DNA from: Volvox africanus | Lineage: Eukaryota > Chlorophyta > Chlorophyceae > Chlamydomonadales > Volvocaceae | Assembly (NCBI GenBank): GCA_030268105.1 | Contig: BSDZ01000025.1 | Span: 1,178,001-1,242,000 of the forward strand | DNA: 64,000 nt | Direction of reading: 5' to 3' | Shown here: positions 46,767 to 60,114 of the stretch, piece after piece | Layout of the letters: each line of letters opens with the position of its first letter | Numbering within the stretch: the first letter of the stretch is position 1 | Notes under the pieces: generated by a model | What the model was told of the DNA's origin: nothing | Databases searched by the model: none | Seen by the model: only the letters and a program-made list of their open reading frames with translations | Position numbers and translations under genes: made by a program

Positions 46767-48005
46767 CTAAGTCGTCTTAGGCACGAAAGGTGGTAATAGA
46801 GAGCAGTCGCGAGTAGGGTGCTCTCCCGCACACCTCAAGCAAAGATTAGCGAACTTTCGATGATCAAACTCCGACCGTCGGCATTCCCACTTTTGCATAT
46901 AGGGATCCTCTGTCCGGGGCTTTTTGACGCTAGGAGCCGCGTTCTGCATTGCAGCTACAGACGGCGTGCTCCCCCTTCGCTATCCTTTCGCATGGCCCGA
47001 GCTCGGCCCAGCTCCCGCAGACCCACGATTGCTTGGGCTTTGGCGTCCGCGATTATCATACCGTCTTTCCTTTCGAACCGTATTCATGGCCACCGTGGGG
47101 CGTTGACGATCGGAACCATGGTCCTTCGGTGTCGACTCCAAAGGTGGTTCCTGCGCTCGCATCGCGTGAATACAAGGATTAATTTGCTTAGCGTCCTTTC
47201 CAGCTAAATTCCGAACTTCTGCACCTCTAGCAAAAGCTACTAAAGCATCATAAGATTGAAATGGAATTCCACTGAGATCAGTGGCACACCACCGCGCAAG
47301 GGATTCAGTGAGACCACGATGAAACCAGAAGATACGATCCTCCTCAGGAAAGGTAACGATAGGAGTTCTCAATGCCTCGAAACAGGACTGATAAGCAGGA
47401 ATGGTCTCGTGTGGACGCATATGGTACGTGCCTTGTGCCAGCATCTTACGAGCCTCATTGCTACACGAGCGAACTTCCGTAGCAAAGCGGGGGAGGAGAG
47501 CATCGATCAGGTTATCAAATGTGTACTTGCCTCTAGCGGTGGTCCATTTGTCATACCAATCCTTTGCGGCACCCTCGAGGGTATTCCCAACGAACAGGCA
47601 TTTAATAGAGTCGCATCCCCCGCCGTGCACCGCTTGCAGATATTGCCTAGCGTCGCAAACGTAAGCCCGTGTCCTATCCGTGACGCTATGCCCTGAATTC
47701 TTTGCCTTTTCGTCAGCGGAAATATTGAGCTTAGGCACGGGGATAGTCAACTTCATTACCTCCGGTATTCCGAGGGGTTCTTGAACCGCGGGTGTTACCG
47801 GGGCCCGTTGTGCTCCAACTCCTTCACTAGTTGTAGCCACTGCCAACAGTGGTACAATTAAGTGTGAAGGGGTCTGAAGAACAATGGGATCAGACATAAT
47901 ACAAGTCCCGACGGTATCGGGATCAGCAAAAGCAGTTCTAGAGGCAAGACCGCCATCGGGCTGGCTGGCGGTGCCCAGATAGGAACTATCTTTGCGTCCC
48001 GACAT
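46767..48005 (-). pseudogene. Gypsy-2 gag, - strand, unit 4
   Basis: In-frame TAG at 46982-46980 and terminal TAG at 46769-46767; protein the same as in units 3 and 5. Confidence 0.91.
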
Positions 48006-48469
48006 AAGGCACGAACTTATACGGGTGAACAGGAATTTACTAAAAGATCTGTGAACAGGTAACGCAAGAGGAATTTTCGATTACTCGTGTACCGACAGAA
48101 CTCCTGAGTAACTCGAGAAGGAAAGCGACGTAATCTGTAAGGCCGTCTCTTATCTCAGTAGTCTTCTGAATCAAGGCTTTAATCTGGTCCGAATTTAGGT
48201 ATTGTCCGGCCAACACAGTGTTTAGTGTTGGCGTACGCTCAGCTGCGGCTCACAGTGCAAGCTCGCAACGAGAGTGCAGCAACTAGTTACCAACAGATAT
48301 CTAGGATTACAAACCGGAAGCGGCGGCGTCCAGGACGGCGCGGCCAAGATCCTCAGCGAAGGTGTCTAAAGGGCTGCGGCGCGTGTCGTCGTCGCTCACC
48401 ATCGCGAGAACCTACTTCCGATGAGGGACAATGAGACAGTCGTGAATTTACCCGTCTCGATACCAAGTT
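48006..48469 (-). other. Gypsy-2 leader and primer-binding site, unit 4
   Basis: Noncoding leader, with the primer-binding site at 48465-48451. Confidence 0.65.
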
Positions 48470-49302
48470 TGTTGTATCCTTCCTTCTTCAATCATGCATT
48501 AGATCTGCACGTCTGGATGTTAGCTGAGTGCATACCGAGCTTACGAACAGCAAGGCGATTCAATGCGAGTAAAGTGACAGCGGAAGACTCAACAGCAAGG
48601 AAAGATTCAACTTACAATAGCCTTCGATTACAAATTGGTAGTCGGCCGTCAGACCCTGCGGGCAATGTTCATCATCCGGCTGAAGATGCTATGCTGGAAT
48701 AGCTCAGGCCGAATATAAATGCATGAAACTTATATATCCGAATTAGATTATGTTAAGTACACGAGTACTTAGTCCAAAGTAGCGTCGAGCCGACTTTGGT
48801 CTCTAGGCGGCCGTCCTCGCACCTACCACGTCGTGATACCGATGCGCAGTACAGGTCTCACTGGATTCTGATCTCAAGTGTGAGTACCTTCATAGTACTG
48901 TTCTAAATAGCGTGTCATCCGTGATATTGTTGAATGCAACGCATGCAATATGCAAAGGACCGAATATCCATATTCAGTTGCCGACCCAACCATCGCGATC
49001 GTCGCCTTCTTGCATACGCGTATGGTTTATGACGTAAATGACGTTAATGACGTAAATGAGGTAATAATATTTAAAGTATTATTACGTGATATAAATTGCC
49101 AATGGATAGATCGCGCATTAATTATCAGCCTCAAGTCAAACATGTTGACCGACAGCACGATGTCGTAAATGATAATGCGACATGCCTGTTTAGCTAGATA
49201 TATTCGAGTATATCATGCTAATATGATTGTATTATGCTTCATAGTGTTCGAATGCATTGCGGCCTATTTCGGTGCAAACGGTGATCGAACTGGCGTACAA
49301 CA
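48470..49302 (-). repeat. Gypsy-2 5' LTR, unit 4
   Basis: Full-length 833-base LTR with the triple TGACGT block at about 49030-49060. Confidence 0.92.
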
Positions 49303-52222
49303 ACGGGTGCAATCGAATGCTACCACCGCGCAGTCCACCATGAAGGATCTTGAGGTCGAAGCCCTCCTGCATAAATATGCTGATGTCTTTGGCGACATCC
49401 CAGGGCTCCCACCTATGCGACCTGTTGACCATACGATCCCTCTTGTGCCCAGAGCACAACCTGTTTCACGACCTATGTACAGGTTAAGCCCGTTGGAGCT
49501 AGATGAAGTGAAGCGGCAAGTGGGGGATCTGCTCGCAAAGGGTATGATTCGGCCCAGCACATCGCCATATTCTGCGCCGATATTGTTTGTCGGTAAGAAG
49601 GATGGGACGTTGCGGACGTGCATTGATTATCGGGGCTTGAATGCGACCACAATTAAAAATCGCTACCCTTTGCCGCACGTCGATGACCTGCTCGGTAAGC
49701 TGAAGGGCTCAGCTTATTTTTCCTCGATTGACCTTCAACAAGGGTATAATCAGATACGCATTGCTGCCTCTGATATTCTTAAAACCGCTTTCCGGACTTT
49801 GGTCACTTCGAGTACACGGTCTTGTTGTTTGGACTTACTAATGCGCCCGCCACATTTCAAGCAGTGATGGATCGCATGTTCAGACCGTATATTGACAGGT
49901 TCGTCGTTTGTTATTTGGATGATATTTTAATATATTCCAAGACGCGCGAGGAGCACCTGAAGCATCTCAAGCTCGTGCTTGAGGTGATGAAGCGGGAGCA
50001 ATTGTTTGCTAAACGCGCCAAGTGTTTTTGGGAGCAGCCTCAAGTGGAGTATTTGGGCCACATCGTGTCGGCCACTGGAATAAGGATGGATCCACGGAAA
50101 GTAGCTGTGGTTCGCGAGTGGCCCGCGCCACAGAACCTCACCAAACTACGCCAGTTCTTGGGTTTGACCAACTACTTCCGTAAGTTTATTAACAAATACT
50201 CCATTATTGCAGCCCCGCTTACGAATTTGACGAAGAAAGGAGGTTTCGCTTCCCTCGAAGCCTGGACACCCTCGTGTCAGCGGGCATTCGAAGAGCTCAA
50301 GCAAATCGTCGCCGACGACGTTACCCTCTCTTTCCCTGATCACTCGTTGCCATTCCGTGTTGAAGTTGTATCGGATGCTTCCTTGCATGGAAGCGGCGCT
50401 GTATTGTTGCAGGAAGGACGACCGATCGCCTTCACGAGTAAGAAGTTCTCCGGTGCGGAGACCCGATATACAACCAGAGAGCAGGAGCTGTTGGCAGCTC
50501 TACATGCTTTGAAGGAGTGGCGCTGTTACCTCGAAGGCCGCCCTTTTACGCTGAAGACTGACCACAAACCGCTGACATTCTTGCAGAGTGTCCCCACGCT
50601 TAACCGACGACAAGCCCGGTGGATGGAATATCTATCTCGTTTTGACTGTACGTGGGAGTATATCGCCGGCAGAATTAATATTGCTGACGCCCTCAGTCGA
50701 CATCCATCATTGCATGCTGCGATTCTGGCAGCACCGGTTACTTGTTCGCGCAGTCAGGAGGTGCCGATAGCAGCGGATCTCGCGCAACGACTTAAGATGG
50801 CATATCAGGCCGATCCATGGTTTGCTTCACCAAGTAATGTGGAACATTTGCACAAGCGCAACGATTTGTGGCTACAGAAAGATGGTTCGACCACACAAAT
50901 TGTCGTGCCGAACGACGACGCTTTGCGCTACGATATTTTTGCACGGTTCCACGAGGACCCGTTAGCAGGACATCCTGGAAGTACGCGTCTGGCAGAGCTC
51001 ATACGACGCTCGTTCTGGTGGCCGCGCGTGGTGAAGGATGCGGAAAACTTCGTGCAAAGGTGCAGTTTATGTCACCGCAATAAAGCACTATCCGGTAAGG
51101 GCCAGGGTTTATTACAACCTTTACCTATACCAGATGCCCCTTGGGAAAGTGTTTCAATGGACTTCGTAGTCGCGCTGCCCAAAACTGAGGGGGGATACGA
51201 CTCGGTGTTCGTTGTGGTCGATTGATTGACCAAAATGGTTCACTTAGCCCCCTGCACCTCGTCTTGCACCGCTGAGCAAACAGCACGATTATTTTTCGAT
51301 AACGTGGTACGATTGCATGGAGTTCCTAAAAATGTGATATCCGATCGCGGCGGTCAATTCATGTCTAAGTTTTGGGAAGCGCTTTGTCAACTCGTCAGTA
51401 TGCGCGTTCATTTGAGCACAGCATATCATCCACAATCCGATGGGCAAACCGAACGCACAAATCGCACGCTGGGTGACATGTTGAGGAATTTTGTGGGACG
51501 CACACCCTCTGTTTGGGATACATTCCTGACTTCGGCAGAATTCGCACTTAACAACGCTGTTAACCACTCAACAGGCCCTTTCTTTCTGAATTATGGATTC
51601 CATCCTGCGCTACCCGTGTGGCGAGAGTTGGAGATAAATATTCCTGCGGCTAAAACCTTTGCCAAGTCGTTCCTATCCCGCATGACAGACGCGAAGGCAT
51701 GTTTGGACGCGGCACAACAACGGACGACGGACTATTATAATAAATCCAAACAAGACGTAACATTTTCGGTGGGACAAATGGTATTATTGAGCACTAAGAA
51801 CTTGCGTTCGCTCGCCGACGGTTCCCACAAATTGCTACCTCGCTGGATTGGTCCATATCCCGTTGTTTGCATGGTAGGGAATGTAGCTGTGGAGCTATCC
51901 CTACCCTCTGACATGAATATCCATCCCACATTTCATATTTCACTCATCCGTCCTTATCACGGCACGGAGCCCATTACAAACAACACCGATACCCCTGCAG
52001 TAATGGACCCCGGTCCCAAGACCTGGATCGCAGGCAAGCAAAAAGTGTATGATGTGGAGCGATATAGGTCGACAACGATGAAAGCGGAAGGTGCACGAAT
52101 ATCTGGTCAAGTGGACTGGCTATTCTAGCGAGCATAATTCGTGGGAGCCGATGCGTAACTTCTCACCGGAAATGAAGCCCCTATTGGAGGAAGCTCGTCT
52201 ACGTGCCACGCAGACCCAATGA
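49303..52222 (+). pseudogene. Gypsy-2 pol, + strand, unit 4
   Basis: RT deletion at 49797/49798, TGA 51223-51225 and chromodomain frameshift. Carries the converted allele block; its protein matches unit 3 throughout. Confidence 0.92.
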
Positions 52223-52281
52223 TCTCTGCAGTCGATGCTGTCTGATGCAGCAAGGATGCTGCATACGGGAGGGGGGATAGT

Positions 52282-52835
52282 TGTTGTATGCTGGTTCGAT
52301 CACCGGTTGCACTGAAATAGGCCGCAATGCATTCGAACATTATGAAGCATAATACAATCATATTAGCATGATATACTCGAGTATATCTAGCTAATCAGGC
52401 ATGTCGCATTATCATCTACGACATTGTGCTGTCGGTCAACATGTTTGACTCGAGGCCGATAATTAATGCGTGATCTATCCATTGGCATTTTATATCATGT
52501 AATAATACTTTAAATATTATTACCTCATTTACGTCATAAACCATACGCGTATGCGAGAAGGCCATGATCGCGGTGGTTGGGTCGGCAACTGAATATCGAT
52601 ATTAGAACCTTTGCATATTACATGCATTGCATCCATTAATATCACGGATGACACGATATTTAGAACATTACTACGAAGGTACTCACACTTGAGATCGGAA
52701 TCCAGTGAGACCTGTACTGCGCATCGGTATCACGACATGATAGGTGCGAGGACGGCCGCCTAGAGACCGAAGTCGGCTCGACACTACCTTGGACTAAGTA
52801 CCCGTGTACTTTACTCTATCTAATTTGCATACATG
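52282..52835 (+). repeat. Truncated Gypsy-2 3' LTR, unit 4
   Basis: Polypurine tract at 52267-52281; interrupted by Gypsy-3 at 52836. Confidence 0.85.
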
Positions 52836-53254
52836 TGTTGTATATGTTACCCACGAAGGGTGGTATCAAAAGATACCGGTTGTTGTGCCAGAGCCCGATT
52901 AAGTAGAGCCGCCGACTGGATCGTACTTGAGAGACCATAAGGCGAACCAGGCGTGACCTTCAGAAGTCACCACTACAACCGGGGATTCAGTGAACCAGGA
53001 ACCAGATGTTCCACCATTTACCATTCAGTCGGTAAATGGCCCACTCCATACAGGTTATGGAGTAACTTCAGGTTCGGATGTTTCAGGAAGTCGGTTAGAA
53101 TTGGTCGTCGGCAGCCGAGACCAAATCCACAAATCGAATGCCAGATGGAAACATGAAACAGTTAATCTGATAATTAAATATATGATATTATAAAATAATG
53201 AACAGATAATTCTTATATCTTAATGATTTACCGAAATGCATTAAGGATACAACA
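52836..53254 (-). repeat. Gypsy-3 3' LTR, unit 4
   Basis: Same as the other units except one private base near 53111 (GTCGGCAG for GTCGACAG), which removes a GTCGAC site. Confidence 0.87.
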
Positions 53255-53323
53255 ATTGTTCCCCCTCTGGATGCAGCGTCCCGATGCATGAAAAGAGAGC
53301 AGACAGGTTGAGGTAGGACAGCG

Positions 53324-53859
53324 TCAGAGAGGTCCGTCCTTAGACTGTGCCCGCAGCCTAGCTTCATCAAGCAGGGGTTTCATGTCAGGGGTGAAGTTAC
53401 GTGCAGGTTCCCAGCTATTGTGCTCAGATGAATACCCAGACCATTTAACCAGGTACTCATGTACATTGTGCTTACGCCTAACCTTGCCAACACGTCGTGC
53501 ATGGTAATCTAGGATACGTTCGACAGCATACAGGGTCTGCTTACCCGATAACCAGGTAGAGGGATTAGCTTCCGTAACAGGAGGGATGCTATCATTAGCC
53601 TCAGGCAGAGTACCCCGATATGGACGTAGGAGAGATACATGAAATGTGGGATGAATGCGTAGGTCAGATGGGAGTTGTAACTCTACAGCCACCGACCCTA
53701 CCATGCGTACGACAGGATAAGGCCCCTCAAAGTGCGGTAATAACTTGTGAGACCCATCAGCCAGGGAACGAAGGTTTTTTGTGCTCAACATAACCAGCTG
53801 GCCCTTAGTGAACGTGACGTCCTTTTTGGACTTGTTATAATAGTCCATAGCCCGTTGCT
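53324..53859 (-). pseudogene. Gypsy-3 pol 3' end with chromodomain, unit 4
   Basis: Unbroken frame as in units 2 and 3; junction 4 is at 53859/53860. Confidence 0.88.
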
Positions 53860-56800
53860 GGATAGCTCCACAGCTACATTCCCTACCATGCAAACAACGG
53901 GATATGGACCAATCCAGCGAGGTAACAATTTGTGGGAACCGTCGGCGAGCGAACGCAAGTTCTTAGTGCTCAATAATACCATTTGTCCCACCGAAAATGT
54001 TACGTCTCGCTTGGATTTATTATAATAGTCCGTCGTCCGTTGTTGTGCCGCGTCCAAGCATGCATTCGTGTCTGTCATGCAGGATAGGAACGACTTGGCA
54101 AAGGTTTTAGCCGCAGGAATTTTTATCTCCAACTCTCGCCACACGGGTAGCGCAGGATGGAATCCATAATTCAGAAAGAAAGGGCTTTGACCTGTTGAGT
54201 GGTTAACAGCGTTGTTAAGTGCGAATTCTGCCGAAGTCAGGAATGTATCCCAAACAGAGGGTGTGCGTCCCACAAAATTCCTCAACATGTCACCCAGCGT
54301 GCGATTTGTGCGTTCGGTTTGCCCATCGGATTGTGGATGATATGCTGTGCTCAAATGAACGCGCATACTGACGAGTTGACAAAGCGCTTCCCAAAACTTA
54401 GACATGAATTGACCGCCGCGATCGGATATCACATTTTTAGGAACTCCATGCAATCGTACCACGTTATCGAAAAATAATCGTGCTGTTTGCTCAGCGGTGC
54501 AAGACGAGGTGCAGGGGGCTAAGTGAACCATTTTGGTCAATCAATCGACCACAACGAACACCGAGTCGTATCCCCCCTCAGTTTTGGGCAGCGCGACTAC
54601 GAAGTCCATTGAAACACTTTCCCAAGGGGCATCTGGTATAGGTAAAGGTTGTAATAAACCCTGGCCCTTACCGGATAGTGCTTTATTGCGGTGACATAAA
54701 CTGCACCTTTGCACGAAGTTTTCCGCATCCTTCACCACGCGCGGCCACCAGAACGAGCGTCGTATGAGCTCTGCCAGACGCGTACTTCCAGGATGTCCTG
54801 CTAACGGGTCCTCGTGGAACCGTGCAAAAATATCGTAGCGCAAAGCGTCGTCGTTCGGCACGACAATTTGTGTGGTCGAACCATCTTTCTGTAGCCACAA
54901 ATCGTTGCGCTTGTGCAAATGTTCCACATTACTTGGTGAAGCAAACCATGGATCGGCCTGATATGCCATCTTAAGTCGTTGCGCGACATCCGCTGCTATC
55001 GGCACCTCCTGACTGCGCGAACGAGTAACCGGTGCTGCCAGAATCGCAGCATGCAATGATGGATGTCGACTGAGGGCGTCAGCAATATTAATTCTGCCGG
55101 CGATATACTCCCACGTACAGTCAAAACGAGATAGATATTCCATCCACTGGGCTTGTCGTCGGTTAAGCGTGGGGACACTCTGCAAGAATGTCAGCGGTTT
55201 GTGGTCAGTCTTCAGCGTAAAAGGGCGGCCTTCGAGGTAACAGCACCACTCCTTCAAAGCATGTAGAGCTGCCAACAGCTCCTGCTCTCTGGTTGTATAT
55301 CGGGTCTCCGCACCGGAGAACTTCTTACTCGTGAAGGCGATCGGTCGTCCTTCCTGCAACAATACAGCGCCGCTTCCATGCAAGGAAGCATCCGATACAA
55401 CTTCAACACGGAATGGCAACGAGTGATCAGGGAAAGAGAGGGTAACGTCGTCGGCGACGATTTGCTTGAGCTCTTCGAATGCCCGCTGACACGAGGGTGT
55501 CCAGGCTTCGAGGGAAGCGAAACCTCCTTTCTTCGTCAAATTCGTAAGCGGGGCTGCAATAATGGAGTATTTGTTAATAAACTTACGGAAGTAGTTGGTC
55601 AAACCCAAGAACTGGCGTAGTTTGGTGAGGTTCTGTGGCGCGGGCCACTCGCGAACCACAGCTACTTTCCGTGGATCCATCCTTATTCCAGTGGCCGACA
55701 CGATGTGGCCCAAATACTCCACTTGAGGCTGCTCCCAAAAACACTTGGCGCGTTTAGCAAACAATTGCTCCCGCTTCATCACCTCAAGCACGAGCTTGAG
55801 ATGCTTCAGGTGCTCCTCGCGCGTCTTGGAATATATTAAAATATCATCCAAATAACAAACGACGAACCTGTCAATATACGGTCTGAACATGCGATCCATC
55901 ACTGCTTGAAATGTGGCGGGCGCATTAGTAAGTCCAAACGACAAGACCGTGTACTCGAAGTGACCAAAGTCCGGAAAGCGGTTTTAAGAATATCAGAGGC
56001 AGCAATGCGTATCTGATTATACCCTTGTTGAAGGTCAATCGAGGAAAAATAAGCTGAGCCCTTCAGCTTACCGAGCAGGTCATCGACGTGCGGCAAAGGG
56101 TAGCGATTTTTAATTGTGGTCGCATTCAAGCCCCGATAATCAATGCACGTCCGCAACGTCCCATCCTTCTTACCGACAAACAATATCGGCGCAGAATATG
56201 GTGATGTGCTGGGCCGAATCATACCCTTTGCGAGCAGATCCCCCACTTGCCGCTTCACTTCATCTAGCTCCAACGGGCTTAACCTGTACATAGGTCGTGA
56301 AACAGGTTGTGCTCTGGGCACAAGAGGGATCGTATGGTCAACAGGTCGCATAGGTGGGAGCCCTGGGATGTCGCCAAAGACATCAGCATATTTATGCAGG
56401 AGGGCTTCGACCTCAAGATCCTTCATGGTGGACTGCGCGGTGGTAGCATTCGATTGCACCCGTGGCCTCACAAGCAACACATGGGCGCCTTTCCATATCA
56501 TCCGATTGGTTTCTTTGAGCCCAATTAGCTTGGGTTCTTGATTTCCGCTGACGATCGCCGCCAAAGCGGAATTAACCTCAGGCTCCACAACAGTTCCGCC
56601 CTCCTCTGGTGTGACATCTTGGTACGACAGGAAAGGTACCTTAGTCGATAGGTTCCCTTTGCACAAACTAAGTGTGGTGGACTCCATATCGATGTGCGCG
56701 CGGTACTGTCGTAATGTTGCGGCACCCAAAATGTATTGTGCCGTCTCCAAGAGACCTTGTAGCACATACGGCTGGGCCCTAACACGCAGAGGGCCTATCG

Positions 56801-57578
56801 ATAGGCTCAGGGTGATCCTGCCCACGATGGGATGCTTACCTCCATCAGCGAGGGTAACCTGTGCACAATCAGACGACTGAGGGGTCAACCCCAAAGCATT
56901 CACCTCCTTTGCCGAGATGAAGTGGTCGCTGGCGCCAGTATCCACGAGCGCCTTCATCAGTCGACCTCCGAGGCCGATTTCAATAATAGGGACACGATTC
57001 CCTGTCGGAGTCGACTCCGTGGAAAGCAAAAGTGATCCTATAGCAGGTTCGAACCTGGTAGGACTTAAAAGAGGGGCCTCAAACCAAACTTCAACAGTAT
57101 AAGATAGCTTAGGCAGTACCGTTGGTTTACCCGTCACATCTACACCATTAAACAAAGCGGTGCCCAACTCGAATCGGAGGACACATTGCATACCCTCCAA
57201 CAGAGACGCCACTTTACGTTGGCTAAAAGAGGGAATCTATACGCAAGCCGCAGTGTCCGAATTTTGACGGCGGTACCTCTTATACCTGGTGAGCTGCTCG
57301 CACAGCTCACGGGAAGATGAAGGGATAAATAGCGTAACGTGGCCGGCCAAGTCGAGGGAAGAAAGAGGGCAGCGTGGTGCAAATAAATTACACAACGGGT
57401 CAAAGTGGTTTAGTCCCGTGCGCCCGTCGAGCAAAAAACGTCGTCCGATAACGTGTTCTATTTGTCCAAAGACGGAAGGTAAAAGAGCCTTTACAGCCGG
57501 ACGCAACGACGGCCAGCGGCCACGTTCACTTTCTTCAATCCCGGGAGAAGTCCCTTCCTCCACATCCCGGGCAACTTC
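53860..57578 (-). pseudogene. Gypsy-2 pol, - strand, unit 5, 3' end replaced by Gypsy-3
   Basis: Shared breaks at TAG 57239-57237, RT deletion near 55968, TGA 54543-54541. It has the same alleles as units 3 and 4 (Cys, Gln) and shares the TGATGTG variant near 56201 with unit 4, but has neither of the unit-4 private changes. Confidence 0.92.
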
Positions 57579-58817
57579 CTAAGTCGTCTTAGGCACGAAA
57601 GGTGGTAATAGAGAGCAGTCGCGAGTAGGGTGCTCTCCCGCACACCTCAAGCAAAGATTAGCGAACTTTCGATGATCAAACTCCGACCGTCGGCATTCCC
57701 ACTTTTGCATATAGGGATCCTCTGTCCGGGGCTTTTTGACGCTAGGAGCCGCGTTCTGCATTGCAGCTACAGACGGCGTGCTCCCCCTTCGCTATCCTTT
57801 CGCATGGCCCGAGCTCGGCCCAGCTCCCGCAGACCCACGATTGCTTGGGCTTTGGCGTCCGCGATTATCATACCGTCTTTCCTTTCGAACCGTATTCATG
57901 GCCACCGTGGGGCGTTGACGATCGGAACCATGGTCCTTCGGTGTCGACTCCAAAGGTGGTTCCTGCGCTCGCATCGCGTGAATACAAGGATTAATTTGCT
58001 TAGCGTCCTTTCCAGCTAAATTCCGAACTTCTGCACCTCTAGCAAAAGCTACTAAAGCATCATAAGATTGAAATGGAATTCCACTGAGATCAGTGGCACA
58101 CCACCGCGCAAGGGATTCAGTGAGACCACGATGAAACCAGAAGATACGATCCTCCTCAGGAAAGGTAACGATAGGAGTTCTCAATGCCTCGAAACAGGAC
58201 TGATAAGCAGGAATGGTCTCGTGTGGACGCATATGGTACGTGCCTTGTGCCAGCATCTTACGAGCCTCATTGCTACACGAGCGAACTTCCGTAGCAAAGC
58301 GGGGGAGGAGAGCATCGATCAGGTTATCAAATGTGTACTTGCCTCTAGCGGTGGTCCATTTGTCATACCAATCCTTTGCGGCACCCTCGAGGGTATTCCC
58401 AACGAACAGGCATTTAATAGAGTCGCATCCCCCGCCGTGCACCGCTTGCAGATATTGCCTAGCGTCGCAAACGTAAGCCCGTGTCCTATCCGTGACGCTA
58501 TGCCCTGAATTCTTTGCCTTTTCGTCAGCGGAAATATTGAGCTTAGGCACGGGGATAGTCAACTTCATTACCTCCGGTATTCCGAGGGGTTCTTGAACCG
58601 CGGGTGTTACCGGGGCCCGTTGTGCTCCAACTCCTTCACTAGTTGTAGCCACTGCCAACAGTGGTACAATTAAGTGTGAAGGGGTCTGAAGAACAATGGG
58701 ATCAGACATAATACAAGTCCCGACGGTATCGGGATCAGCAAAAGCAGTTCTAGAGGCAAGACCGCCATCGGGCTGGCTGGCGGTGCCCAGATAGGAACTA
58801 TCTTTGCGTCCCGACAT
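57579..58817 (-). pseudogene. Gypsy-2 gag, - strand, unit 5
   Basis: In-frame TAG at 57794-57792 and terminal TAG at 57581-57579; protein the same as in units 3 and 4. Confidence 0.91.
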
Positions 58818-59281
58818 AAGGCACGAACTTATACGGGTGAACAGGAATTTACTAAAAGATCTGTGAACAGGTAACGCAAGAGGAATTTTCGATTACTCGT
58901 GTACCGACAGAACTCCTGAGTAACTCGAGAAGGAAAGCGACGTAATCTGTAAGGCCGTCTCTTATCTCAGTAGTCTTCTGAATCAAGGCTTTAATCTGGT
59001 CCGAATTTAGGTATTGTCCGGCCAACACAGTGTTTAGTGTTGGCGTACGCTCAGCTGCGGCTCACAGTGCAAGCTCGCAACGAGAGTGCAGCAACTAGTT
59101 ACCAACAGATATCTAGGATTACAAACCGGAAGCGGCGGCGTCCAGGACGGCGCGGCCAAGATCCTCAGCGAAGGTGTCTAAAGGGCTGCGGCGCGTGTCG
59201 TCGTCGCTCACCATCGCGAGAACCTACTTCCGATGAGGGACAATGAGACAGTCGTGAATTTACCCGTCTCGATACCAAGTT
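58818..59281 (-). other. Gypsy-2 leader and primer-binding site, unit 5
   Basis: Noncoding leader, with the primer-binding site at 59277-59263. Confidence 0.65.
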
Positions 59282-60114
59282 TGTTGTATCCTTCCTTCTT
59301 CAATCATGCATTAGATCTGCACGTCTGGATGTTAGCTGAGTGCATACCGAGCTTACGAACAGCAAGGCGATTCAATGCGAGTAAAGTGACAGCGGAAGAC
59401 TCAACAGCAAGGAAAGATTCAACTTACAATAGCCTTCGATTACAAATTGGTAGTCGGCCGTCAGACCCTGCGGGCAATGTTCATCATCCGGCTGAAGATG
59501 CTATGCTGGAATAGCTCAGGCCGAATATAAATGCATGAAACTTATATATCCGAATTAGATTATGTTAAGTACACGAGTACTTAGTCCAAAGTAGCGTCGA
59601 GCCGACTTTGGTCTCTAGGCGGCCGTCCTCGCACCTACCACGTCGTGATACCGATGCGCAGTACAGGTCTCACTGGATTCTGATCTCAAGTGTGAGTACC
59701 TTCATAGTACTGTTCTAAATAGCGTGTCATCCGTGATATTGTTGAATGCAACGCATGCAATATGCAAAGGACCGAATATCCATATTCAGTTGCCGACCCA
59801 ACCATCGCGATCGTCGCCTTCTTGCATACGCGTATGGTTTATGACGTAAATGACGTTAATGACGTAAATGAGGTAATAATATTTAAAGTATTATTACGTG
59901 ATATAAATTGCCAATGGATAGATCGCGCATTAATTATCAGCCTCAAGTCAAACATGTTGACCGACAGCACGATGTCGTAAATGATAATGCGACATGCCTG
60001 TTTAGCTAGATATATTCGAGTATATCATGCTAATATGATTGTATTATGCTTCATAGTGTTCGAATGCATTGCGGCCTATTTCGGTGCAAACGGTGATCGA
60101 ACTGGCGTACAACA
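59282..60114 (-). repeat. Gypsy-2 5' LTR, unit 5
   Basis: Full-length 833-base LTR with the triple TGACGT block at about 59842-59872. Confidence 0.92.
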